A stretch of DNA of 10,856 nt from contig SYEN01000255.1 of NCBI GenBank assembly GCA_005800795.1, forward strand, positions 1 through 10,856, read 5' to 3'. The translations under genes and the position numbers were made by a program. Shown here in pieces: positions 1 to 6,731 of this stretch. Position 1 is the first letter of the stretch, and every line of letters starts with the position of its first letter. The DNA comes from Burkholderiales bacterium (GTDB lineage Bacteria; Pseudomonadota; Gammaproteobacteria; Burkholderiales; SG8-41). The notes below the pieces were generated by a model that was not told the DNA's origin, searched no databases, and saw nothing but the letters and a program-made list of their open reading frames with translations.

Positions 1-684
1 GGCAGCTATCATGCCGAGCCGGTCGATCCGCGCTCGGGCCAGCCGGAGCCGTCGGTGTTTATTTTTCCCTATGGAATTCTCGTGAATCAGGAAGGTGTGC
101 GCTTCACCGACGAGGCGCCGGGCACGGTGGATGCAGTCTATGAATCCATCACACGCAAGATTTTCAATCAAACCAACGGCATCGCGTACACCATCCTCGA
201 CGACAAAATCAATGACGTACCGAATTACAAGTTGGGCTTGCGCAGCGACCAGCCGCCGATAACCGGCGACACCATCGCGGAACTGGCAGGCAAACTCAAA
301 GTGCCCACCGGTGTGCTGGAACAAACCGTGCGCGAGTACAACGCGGCTTGCCGTGTCGACATGGCGGGCACGTTTAAAGCACTGGAACTCGACCACCTCG
401 CCACAAACGGTTTGAACCCGCCGAAATCGAATTGGGCACGCGTGCTCGACAAACCGCCGTTTCAGGCTTACCCCATCATTTCCTCCAACGTGCTCACCTT
501 CGGCGGCCTCAAAGTCAACACGCGCGCACAAGTGCTCGATCCGGATGGCGTGCCGATGCGCGGGCTGTATGCGGCGGGGGAAGTGGTGGGGCTGTATTAC
601 AAGACGTATACCGGCGCGACTTCGGTGTTGAAGGGGGCGGTGTTTGGGCGGTTGGCTGGAGTGGATGCAGCGAAAAGCTCTTAG
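1..684 (+). CDS. FAD-dependent dehydrogenase, fumarate reductase/TcuA-like flavoprotein (5' end outside window)
   Basis: The frame is open from base 1 to a TAG at 682-684, giving the last 227 residues of a longer flavoprotein. The ending GLYAAGEVVGLYYKTYTGAT followed by SVLKGAVFGRLAG is the C-terminal FAD-binding signature of the succinate dehydrogenase/fumarate reductase flavoprotein family. NQEGVRFTDE matches the segment that carries the catalytic or substrate-binding Arg in that family, and TFGGLKVNTRAQVLD matches its conserved GG(L/V)xxN stretch. The wording is closest to tricarballylate dehydrogenase (TcuA)-like and related soluble FAD oxidoreductases, which oxidise or reduce C-C bonds next to carboxylates. 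The substrate cannot be told from this part. The N-terminal Rossmann motif (GxGxxG) lies outside the window. No partner gene follows in the same direction; the next feature is an inverted-repeat element 12 bp downstream. Confidence 0.85.
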   Translation, partial: GSYHAEPVDPRSGQPEPSVFIFPYGILVNQEGVRFTDEAPGTVDAVYESITRKIFNQTNGIAYTILDDKINDVPNYKLGLRSDQPPITGDTIAELAGKLKVPTGVLEQTVREYNAACRVDMAGTFKALELDHLATNGLNPPKSNWARVLDKPPFQAYPIISSNVLTFGGLKVNTRAQVLDPDGVPMRGLYAAGEVVGLYYKTYTGATSVLKGAVFGRLAGVDAAKSS

Positions 685-696
685 AATTCTTCCTGT

Positions 697-870
697 TCTA
701 TTGAGAATTTCATATCTGCGTGACACCTAACCCCGCTTCCCTCATCCCCACCCTTCTCCCGGAGGGAGAAGGGCTTTTCACCCCTCGCCCTCCGGGAGAG
801 AGGCCGGGAGCGAGGGAAGGAAGCGCAATATTTCAATTTGTCGTGCAGTTTCGCAATTCTCAACAATAGA
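697..870. mobile_element. MITE-like nested inverted-repeat element, no coding capacity
   Basis: Imperfect terminal inverted repeats of about 28-31 nt lie at 697-724 and 840-870. The outermost TCTATTGAGAATT pairs with AATTCTCAACAATAGA, apart from a 3-nt indel, and about 20 of 28 positions match overall. Nested inside are CGCTTCC (734-740) with GGAAGCG (819-825), and a head-to-head pair of the same 12-mer: TCTCCCGGAGGG at 755-766 and its reverse complement at 788-799. The left inner copy is itself a perfect hairpin, with 10-bp arms at 751-760 and 764-773 around GGA. The whole stretch can fold into one long interrupted stem. It sits between a stop codon 12 bp to its left and a start codon 10 bp to its right. 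No clear target-site duplication is visible and no transposase is nearby. It could also be a REP/BIME-type doublet or act as a terminator for the upstream gene. Confidence 0.6.
751..773. repeat. perfect 10-bp hairpin inside the MITE-like element
   Basis: CCCTTCTCCC (751-760), loop GGA, GGGAGAAGGG (764-773). The arms are perfectly complementary. It is followed by CTTTTCA, so as RNA it could end transcription of the flavoprotein gene, although the T-tract is only four long. C/T-rich arms of this kind around CCGGAG occur as dispersed intergenic repeats in many proteobacterial genomes (recollection, not checked). Confidence 0.7.
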
Positions 871-880
871 GTATGTCGGC

Positions 881-1336
881 ATGACTGCGTCACTCAGGTC
901 AACACTCGAACACATCTCTCTACAACTTTTCGCTGGGAGCATGAATTACCAAGTAAGCTTTCTTGTCGCTGAACTGAAATACGCTGCTGGTCAGTCACTC
1001 CAAAAATTGCGCCAATCTGCAACGGGAAAACCCGCTTTCCCCGAAGACTCACTGTCCGCAAATAGTAGTGATGTTGTGGAAGCGCTTAGAGACGCGCTAA
1101 GTTATGAACGTGACGACGGATCGCATCCGAGCCGCCTTTACATGCAAAGCCCTGAGTTTAGGCACGACTCCGACATAGCAATATCACAACTGCGTGAATT
1201 GGTAGATAGCGCAGATACGATTATCTCGTTTTCGCTGGTTGAAGGTCACCCGTTCTATCCAGTATTTTGGGATTTTGCTTTCGTAATTGAAAAAGGTGAC
1301 GACGCGGTAGTCTTTATCGGATCAAGTTCCGATTAA
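881..1336 (+). CDS. small hypothetical protein, A/T-richer than its neighbours
   Basis: An open frame of 151 residues ends in TAA at 1334-1336. I do not recognise the family. The protein has no signal peptide, membrane segment or cysteine motif. Its first half is predicted helical (SFLVAELKYAAGQSLQKLRQ), and its end has a hydrophobic, aromatic stretch (HPFYPVFWDFAFVIEKGDD) finishing in VVFIGSSSD. This looks like the conserved core of a small cytosolic alpha/beta protein. The start is uncertain. ATG 881 lacks a good ribosome site, and a second ATG at 941 (MNYQVSF, 131 residues) follows GGGAG too closely. The base composition and codon use (many AAT, ATA, TCA and GTA codons) differ from the GC-rich genes around it. 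Together with the inverted-repeat element directly upstream, this suggests acquisition by transfer. Small proteins ending in a WDF-type core followed by SSSD made me think of immunity proteins, but I cannot support that. Confidence 0.6.
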   Translation: MTASLRSTLEHISLQLFAGSMNYQVSFLVAELKYAAGQSLQKLRQSATGKPAFPEDSLSANSSDVVEALRDALSYERDDGSHPSRLYMQSPEFRHDSDIAISQLRELVDSADTIISFSLVEGHPFYPVFWDFAFVIEKGDDAVVFIGSSSD

Positions 1337-1387
1337 GAGTCAGACCAGATGAATAGTAGGTGCCAATAGGCTAACAATTTGATTTAA

Positions 1388-1416
1388 TTGATCTATTTCC
1401 CGCCGCTGGCTATACC
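1388..1416 (+). promoter_or_regulatory. candidate sigma70 promoter for the sensor-kinase genes
   Basis: TTGATC (1388-1393) and TATACC (1411-1416) are separated by exactly 17 bp. Each hexamer matches 4 of 6 consensus positions. Transcription would start near 1423, giving a leader of about 70 nt. The leader contains a possible hairpin (GCGAGA 1437-1442 with TCTCGC 1454-1459) before the Shine-Dalgarno GAGGAG at 1483-1488. This is a pattern match only. Confidence 0.35.
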
Positions 1417-1493
1417 GTTTGCAAAACATACACACTGCGAGAGTAAATTCTTTTCTCGCGCAGTTCGCCTCAACCGCTCTTCGAGGAGCAAGC

Positions 1494-2366
1494 ATGGGAC
1501 TACGGCTTAAATTCAATCTGGTGCTGTTGCTGGTGTTTGCCATCGGGCTGGGCGTCACCGGTTACATCTCGCACGATCTTCTGCACCGCAACGCGCGCGA
1601 CGAAGTGCTGCGCAACGCCGGGGTGATGATGGAGGCGGCGCTGTCGATGCGCAGTTACACCAATATGCAATTGCGCCCGCTGATTCCGTATAGCGAGACC
1701 GAGTTTCATCCGCAAAGTGTGCCAGCCTACTCTGCCACCGAAATCATGGCGGCACTGCGCAAGAAGTATTCGGACTACTCATACAAGGAAGCGGCGCTCA
1801 ACCCGACCAATCCGCGCAACAAGGCGGTGGAATGGGAAACCGACATCGTCACCGCGTTTCGCAACAAGCCGGATCGCGGCGAGATCAGCGGCATCCGCGA
1901 TACGCCCACCGGCCAGTCGCTGTATCTCGCGCGGCCTTTTCAGATCAACGACAAGGCGTGCCTCGCCTGCCACACCACGGCTGCCGAAGCGCTGCCCGCG
2001 ATGGTAAAGATTTACGGGCCGAACAACGGTTTCGGCTGGAAGCACAAGGAAGTCATTGGCGCGCAAATCGTGTCGGTGCCGATGACGCTGCCTGTGCAAA
2101 ACGCCAATCGCGCGTTTTACACCTTCATGATTTCGCTGTCGGCGGTGTTTCTTGCGCTGTTCGTCATCATGAACGTAATGATGAGTCTGTTGATCGTTCG
2201 CCCCATTACGCGCATGTCCGATGCCGCCGACAAGATCAGCACCGGCGACATAAACATCGCCGAGTTCGCCGACACCGGCAAGGACGAGGTGGCGCTGCTC
2301 GGCAAATCGTTTAATCGCATGCGCCGCAGCCTTGCAAAGGCCATCGACCTGATCAATAAGGGTTAG
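1494..2366 (+). CDS. membrane heme sensor: DUF3365 (Tll0287-like) domain plus HAMP, no output domain
   Basis: This encodes 290 residues. ATG 1494 is chosen because GAGGAG (1483-1488) lies 5 nt upstream and the protein then opens with a basic N-terminus and a membrane helix (about residues 7-28). Residues about 30-205 form an extracytoplasmic domain with C156-L-A-C-H160, a single c-type heme site in the context DKACLACHTT. SGIRDTPTG and LARPFQI are typical of the DUF3365/Tll0287-like PAS-fold heme domain. A second helix (about 209-234) leads into a HAMP domain (about 235-288, IVRPITRMSDAADKI to EVALLGKSFNRM), where the protein stops. Such domains are thought to sense redox state or small ligands. 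With no kinase or MCP domain of its own, it must signal through a partner. The Ser/Thr kinase 21 bp downstream is the obvious candidate (inference). Confidence 0.88.
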   Translation: MGLRLKFNLVLLLVFAIGLGVTGYISHDLLHRNARDEVLRNAGVMMEAALSMRSYTNMQLRPLIPYSETEFHPQSVPAYSATEIMAALRKKYSDYSYKEAALNPTNPRNKAVEWETDIVTAFRNKPDRGEISGIRDTPTGQSLYLARPFQINDKACLACHTTAAEALPAMVKIYGPNNGFGWKHKEVIGAQIVSVPMTLPVQNANRAFYTFMISLSAVFLALFVIMNVMMSLLIVRPITRMSDAADKISTGDINIAEFADTGKDEVALLGKSFNRMRRSLAKAIDLINKG

Positions 2367-2387
2367 CGGCGGCAACGCCTGTCCATC

Positions 2388-3857
2388 ATGAGCGGCCCAG
2401 AACATCTGCCTGCGGGCTACCGGCTTGGCGAGTACCGCATCGAATCGGTGCTGGGCGCGGGCGGGCTGGGCGTAACGTATCTGGCTACCGATATCAATCT
2501 CAATCTCAAGGTCGCGGTAAAGGAGTATTTGCCCATTGATTGCTCGATGCGCGCCGATGACCAATCGGTGAGCGCGCGCACCGGCCCCGCCGATGGGGAA
2601 TCGTTCGCCTGAGGCCTCAAACGTTTTCTGGATGAAGCGCGCACGCTGGCGTCGTTTCGCCATCCGAACATCGTGCGCGTGATGCGTTTTTTCGAGGGTA
2701 ACAGCACCGCCTACATGGTGATGGAATTCGTCGAAGGCGAATCGCTGAGCACCTGGGTCGCCGCGCGCCGCCCGCTGCCACAGCAGGACATGCTTGGCAT
2801 CATTGTGCCGCTGGTGGGCGGCCTGGCCGTCATTCACAAAGTTGCGCACCTGCACCGCGATATCAAGCCGGCCAATATATACATGCGTGCCGACGGCAGC
2901 CCGGTCCTGCTCGATTTTGGCTCGGCGCGCGAGATCAAGGGTGGCGATCAGGAAGTCACCGCCATGGTGTCGCCCGGCTACGCGCCGCTCGAGCAATACC
3001 ATGCCTACGGCAAGCAGGGCCCGTGGACTGACCTTTACGCCGTGGGCGGTGTAATGTACTGGATGATCACCGGCAACAAACCGGTGGATGCCGCCGCGCG
3101 CATACGCAACGACGTGATGCCGCTAGCCGCCACGCTGCTGCCGACAGGCTTGTATGACGCCAACGTGCTGGAGGCCATCGACTGGGCGCTACGGCCCAAC
3201 GAGGACGAACGCCCGCAGAGCACGGCCGAGTTTCTCGAACGGCTGGGCATCGTACCCATCGACGCGATGTCGCGGCGCGCGATGGCAACCGCAGCGGGTA
3301 ACGGCGTATCGTCTCCCGCATCTCTCTCTGCATCGTCACCCTCATCACAGTCCCAGACGAACACGCAAACCACGCCCTCCACACCGCCGGGCTTCGACCC
3401 GGAATTGCTCAAGCGCATTGAAACGGCTGCGGCGCAACATATCGGCCCCATTGCGCCAGTGATCGTGCGCAACGCTTCGCGCAAGGCGGCCTCGGTTGCC
3501 GCGCTGTGTGAACGAGTGGCCGGCGAAATCGAAGATGAAAAAGCACGTGCTGTATTTATCAAACAATTCGAAGAGGCCATGCGCGAGTCACGCACACAGC
3601 CGCGAGCGCAACCCGTAACGCCGTCCACCACACAACCGCCAGCCAGTAATTCAGCGTTACCGGCGGAACTGCTCAAGCGCACCGAGACGGAACTCTCGCG
3701 CCAAATGGGCGCCATCGCCAGCGTGGTCATTAAGCGCGCGGCGGCCAAGGCGCGCGACGAGTCGGAACTGTATCTGTTGATCGCCGATGAACTTCAGGAC
3801 GCGGCAGAAAAAAAGGCCTATGTACGTAAAGCCGTACTGGCCTCCAAAACCCGATAG
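2388..3857 (+). pseudogene. Ser/Thr protein kinase (PknB-type) interrupted by an in-frame TGA at codon 75
   Basis: Read through the TGA at 2610-2612, this is one continuous 489-codon frame ending in TAG. All kinase landmarks are present in order. The glycine loop is GAGGLGVTY, the ATP lysine is K45 (VAVKEYLP), and the likely helix-C Glu is in FLDEARTL, just after the TGA. The catalytic loop is H156-R-D-I-K-P-A-N163, D176-F-G follows, and the activation segment has GYAPLEQYH and GPWTDLYAVGG. The kinase domain ends near residue 285. A Ser/Pro/Thr-rich linker follows, then two copies of a helical module (about 336-398 and 424-485). The TGA separates the ATP-binding lobe from the catalytic lobe, so neither half should be active alone. 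Flanking residues (SFA, stop, GLKRFLDEA) suggest a former sense codon, probably TGG for Trp. Re-initiation at GTG 2673 or ATG 2682 would give a lobe without the P-loop. No membrane helix is seen. Sequencing error is possible. Confidence 0.82.
3393..3842 (+). repeat. duplicated helical module at the kinase C-terminus
   Basis: Two related segments of roughly 62 residues lie at about 3393-3581 and 3657-3842. They share the pattern LLKRxET, then (I/M)GxIAxVxx(K/R)xAxxKA, then a short helix starting with E or A, then (A/D)E(I/L)xDxxxKxxxxxx. They are separated by a Pro/Thr/Gln-rich linker. Similar IGPIA..LV.RAA modules occur at the ends of other proteobacterial Ser/Thr kinases; I recall the label DUF8082 but cannot check it. 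A docking or oligomerisation role is a guess. Confidence 0.6.
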
Positions 3858-3879
3858 AATAGTTCATCCAACCTTGACC

Positions 3880-3894
3880 GAGGAAATCGTCATA
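3880..3894 (+). promoter_or_regulatory. orphan Shine-Dalgarno site in front of ATA instead of ATG
   Basis: GAGGAAA (3880-3886) is followed at 5 nt by ATA (3892-3894), in the same frame as the repeat protein downstream. Reading on gives (M)KIIQLN, TAA (3913-3915), ILGKISVLAMAMALAAPG. With ATG for ATA and a sense codon for TAA, this is a textbook signal peptide. The site therefore probably marks the original start of the gene. Confidence 0.55.
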
Positions 3895-3933
3895 AAAATT
3901 ATTCAATTAAATTAAATACTTGGAAAAATTTCT

Positions 3934-4299
3934 GTGCTGGCAATGGCAATGGCCCTGGCGGCACCCGGCATGGCACTTGCTGCCGATTCCAAGAACAAAA
4001 CCACCAGCAAGCACACCACCAGCAGCGGCAGCAGCGCGGGCAAATCGGTAACCCAGGGAAACACCACAAAGCATTACAGCAGCAGCGGCGCCAGCGCGGG
4101 CAAGTCCGTCAAGCAGGGCAATACCACCAAGCATTACGATAAGTCCGGCAAGGCCACCGGCAAATCGGTCACACAGGGCAACACCACGCGCACCATGGAT
4201 GCCTCCGGCAAAACGGTGGCCAAATCCACCACCAGCGGCAACACCACCACACACAAGGATACGTCCGGGCGCACCACCGGCAAGACGGTCACCAAATAA
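3934..4299 (+). CDS. small secreted Gly/Ser/Thr/Lys-rich repeat protein, 5' end damaged
   Basis: The remaining open frame has 121 codons from GTG 3934 to TAA 4297-4299. It begins inside a hydrophobic signal-peptide core (LAMAMALAAPGMALA, then ADSK, a good signal-peptidase I site). The basic n-region lies upstream beyond an in-frame TAA (3913-3915) and an ATA codon where the start should be. The mature part, about 104 residues, is 4.6 tandem copies of a 20-residue unit close to (D/S)xSGxxxGKSVTQGNTTKHY. It has no cysteine, is strongly basic and is probably extended or beta-structured. Short exported proteins with DxSGxxxGxS repeats are common in proteobacteria and have no firm function. Translation from GTG 3934 or ATG 3943 would give a signal peptide with no positive charge, so secretion, and perhaps expression, is doubtful. 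It may be a young pseudogene. Confidence 0.55.
   Translation: MLAMAMALAAPGMALAADSKNKTTSKHTTSSGSSAGKSVTQGNTTKHYSSSGASAGKSVKQGNTTKHYDKSGKATGKSVTQGNTTRTMDASGKTVAKSTTSGNTTTHKDTSGRTTGKTVTK
4018..4296 (+). repeat. 4.6 tandem 60-bp coding repeats
   Basis: Units start at about 4018, 4078, 4138, 4198 and 4258 (the last is partial). The first three are nearly alike in protein (AGKSVTQGNTTKHY, AGKSVKQGNTTKHY, TGKSVTQGNTTRTM), and the fourth diverges (AKSTTSGNTTTHK). The period is an exact multiple of three, as expected for repeat growth within a gene. Confidence 0.85.
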
Positions 4300-4305
4300 C
4301 GCAAT

Positions 4306-4328
4306 CGGCCCGGCGGGAGCCGGCGCCG
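4306..4328. terminator. bidirectional hairpin between convergent genes
   Basis: CGGC plus CCGGC (4306-4314), loop GGGA, GCCGG (4319-4323), one bulged C, then GCCG (4325-4328). This is a nine-pair GC stem in the 31-bp gap between the repeat-protein stop and the histidine-kinase stop. The T-tracts are poor on both sides (GTTTACTT on one strand, GTTATTTGG beyond a short gap on the other), so termination is likely but not certain. Confidence 0.4.
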
Positions 4329-4330
4329 GT

Positions 4331-6703
4331 TTACTTCACCCAGACGCCCATCAGTTTTTTCAATTCCTGCAGACGGAACGGCTTCGACATGTAGTCGTCG
4401 AAGCCCGCCGCAATACAACGCTCGCGGTCGCCCTGCAGCGCGTTGGCGGTCACAGCAATAATGGGCGTGTGCATCCTGTTACCTGCGGCGCCTGCCGCAT
4501 CTTCGGCAGCACAAATTTTCAGCATTGCCTCGAAGCCGTCCATTTCCGGCATATGGCAATCCATCAAAATCAATTGGTAACGGGCACGCTCGTGTGCGGC
4601 GACGGCCTGAACACCGTCGTGCGCGACATCCACCTCTACATCGCAGTGCTGCAACATGGCCAACGCCACCTGTTGATTAACCATGTTGTCTTCCGCCAGC
4701 AGCACGCGATGCCGCTTGGCACCTGTCGCCACCGGTGCAGCGGGCACGGCTTCGCCAGGTACCACCTTGGCCACCGCAAGAACCTCTTGCGTAATGGCAT
4801 GATTGGAAAGCAGATCATTGATTGCATTGAATAAATCGGACTCACGCACAGGCTTACTCAGATACAGCCCGATGCCGGCTGCGCGCGCTGCGCGCAATTC
4901 ACCCGCCGCACCCAGCGAGGTCAGCATTATCAGCGGCGTATCCGCCAGGGCAGGATCGGCGCGAATCGCGCGCGCCAATTCGAGCCCGTCCATACCCGGC
5001 ATCAACATATCGATGATTGCCAGCCCGTAGGGATCGTTCATCGCTGCCGCATCGCGCAGCATTTCCAGCGCCCGCAATCCACTGGCGGCACCGCCATTGC
5101 GCATACCCCACGACACCACCTGCTCGTGAAGAATCGTGCGATTGGTTGCGTTGTCGTCCACTATCAGTACGCGCGTACCGCGCAGCCGGTCGTCAAGCAC
5201 CCAGTTTTGTACGCGTGCCGTCTGGTCGATCTGCAACGCAACCGTGAACCAAAAACTGGAGCCAACGCCGGGCGCGCTGCTGACACCGATCTCGCCGTCC
5301 ATCAGCCGCACCAGTTGCTGGCAGATTGCCAACCCCAGCCCCGTGCCGCCAAAGCGGCGTGTGGTAGAGACATCCGCCTGCACAAAAGGCTTGAACAAGT
5401 CCTGCTGTGTTTCCGCCGGGATGCCCATACCCGAGTCGCGCACCGAACAATGCACCTTACACGATCCCGCACTGCCGCTGCCATCACCAGCGCTGCCAGC
5501 AGCACGTTTGACTTCCACAAACACTTCGCCACGCTCAGTAAACTTGATCGCGTTGTTCACCAGATTCGACAATATCTGCCGCATACGCACCGGGTCGCCA
5601 CGCACGTTCACCGGCACATCCGCAGCGATCTGGTACACCAGTTCCAGCCCTTTGCTCTGCGCGCGCTCCGCGAACAGCTCCACCACTTTTTCAATACATT
5701 CGCGCAGGTTAAACTCAAACGCTTCCAGTTCAAGCTTGCCCGCTTCAATCTTGGAAAAATCCAGAATATCGTTGATGATCGACAGCAACATTTCACCGGA
5801 ATTGCCGACGGTTTCCGCGTAGCGGCGCTGCGTGGCATCGAGCGGTGTCTTCAGCAGCAATTCGTTCATGCCGACAATGCCGTTCATCGGTGTGCGGATC
5901 TCGTGGCTCAGGTTGGCGAGAAACTGCGACTTCGCGCGATTGGCGGCCTCGGCCTCGACGCGCGCCTTCGCCATTGCCTCGACGTAGGCCTCGCGTTCTT
6001 CTTCCGCCGTGCGTATGGCGCGAAACACGCGGCTACCGTAATACAGCGCGCCAATGATCATCAGTATCACCAGCCCGGCGATCAGATACTCGATGCGTTT
6101 GAGGTTCTGTGCAATCCTGATCTGATCGTCAAAATGCGTTTTCTGTATCGCACGCACCTGCCGGCTCAGGTGCGCGATGGTGCCATTTAGCGTGGCGTAC
6201 TTGCGATCCATCGTCGCCATGCGTTCGCCAGCCTTGTCGGGCTGGTTTTGCGTAAAAAAATCGAATATCTGGGTGGACTCCCGCACCATGTCCTTCATCG
6301 CCTTGTCGATATCGCCGAAGTTCCCCATCAGCGAGTTCGCCTCGGTGGTCTTCAACGCGGCAATCTCGCTTTGCGCCGCCTTGAGATCGCTCTCAAAAAT
6401 CGCCAGCGCCTTTTTCAGCTTTGCGGATTCGCTTGACACATCGCGCGAATCGAACACATCGTTGCCCGGCGCGTTGACCTCGCCCGCCACCACCGCCAAA
6501 TCCGCATAGCGCGACAAGCGTTCGGCCCAGTGCTGATTGACCTCTACCGATTCGGCATAGATATCCATCAGGCGATGGCTTAGCCCGAGGCTGACGAGCA
6601 CAGTAATGATATCCAGCAACGCCAGCAGAAAATACAGCCAATACCACGCCGGCCGGTTGCGCGTGCACGCGAACGACCGCCGCCTGCGTTTCGGCATCCA
6701 CAT
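4331..6703 (-). CDS. hybrid sensor histidine kinase with two receiver domains
   Basis: This encodes 790 residues from ATG 6703. Membrane helices at about 20-42 and 204-224 enclose a mostly helical periplasmic sensor region of about 160 residues. A short coiled segment follows (about 231-258). The HisKA domain has phospho-acceptor H267 in FLANLSHEIRTPMNG. The ATPase domain has an N box (QILSNLVNNAIKFTERGE), DSGMGIP and GGTGLGLAICQQLV, with a Gly/Ser insertion at about 402-414. REC1 (about 511-630) has the DD pair in LIVDDN, D565 and K617. REC2 (about 666-785) has AEDN, D715 and K774. There is no Hpt domain, so relay to a separate phosphotransfer protein is expected. The annotated N-terminus MWMPKRRRRSF looks artificial. 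A better start at 6719 with GAGGGG upstream is out of frame because of a CCGG duplication at 6649-6656. Translation from 6703 or 6697 may still give a working kinase. Confidence 0.92.
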   Translation of the reverse strand: MWMPKRRRRSFACTRNRPAWYWLYFLLALLDIITVLVSLGLSHRLMDIYAESVEVNQHWAERLSRYADLAVVAGEVNAPGNDVFDSRDVSSESAKLKKALAIFESDLKAAQSEIAALKTTEANSLMGNFGDIDKAMKDMVRESTQIFDFFTQNQPDKAGERMATMDRKYATLNGTIAHLSRQVRAIQKTHFDDQIRIAQNLKRIEYLIAGLVILMIIGALYYGSRVFRAIRTAEEEREAYVEAMAKARVEAEAANRAKSQFLANLSHEIRTPMNGIVGMNELLLKTPLDATQRRYAETVGNSGEMLLSIINDILDFSKIEAGKLELEAFEFNLRECIEKVVELFAERAQSKGLELVYQIAADVPVNVRGDPVRMRQILSNLVNNAIKFTERGEVFVEVKRAAGSAGDGSGSAGSCKVHCSVRDSGMGIPAETQQDLFKPFVQADVSTTRRFGGTGLGLAICQQLVRLMDGEIGVSSAPGVGSSFWFTVALQIDQTARVQNWVLDDRLRGTRVLIVDDNATNRTILHEQVVSWGMRNGGAASGLRALEMLRDAAAMNDPYGLAIIDMLMPGMDGLELARAIRADPALADTPLIMLTSLGAAGELRAARAAGIGLYLSKPVRESDLFNAINDLLSNHAITQEVLAVAKVVPGEAVPAAPVATGAKRHRVLLAEDNMVNQQVALAMLQHCDVEVDVAHDGVQAVAAHERARYQLILMDCHMPEMDGFEAMLKICAAEDAAGAAGNRMHTPIIAVTANALQGDRERCIAAGFDDYMSKPFRLQELKKLMGVWVK

Positions 6704-6731
6704 TCGAACTGTTGCTCATTGCCCCTCAGCA

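Noticed and set aside
1779..3002. 407-codon open frame on the minus strand opposite the sensor and kinase genes
   Set aside because: It is His/Arg/Ala-rich, has no recognisable domain, and runs antisense to two clearly assigned genes. Long antisense frames are common in GC-rich DNA.
2388..3857. Reading TGA as a sense codon (recoded stop or selenocysteine)
   Set aside because: The peroxidase gene ends in TGA at the expected C-terminus, no selenocysteine-type hairpin is evident after 2612, and this kinase family is not known for selenocysteine.
4018..4296. CRISPR-like regular repeats at a 60-bp pitch
   Set aside because: The period lies fully within a coding frame, whole units are similar rather than repeats alternating with unrelated spacers, and no cas gene is present.
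5126..6190. 354-codon open frame on the plus strand inside the histidine kinase gene
   Set aside because: It mirrors the kinase coding strand, has His/Arg-rich low-information sequence and no ribosome site; the kinase motifs on the other strand are unambiguous.
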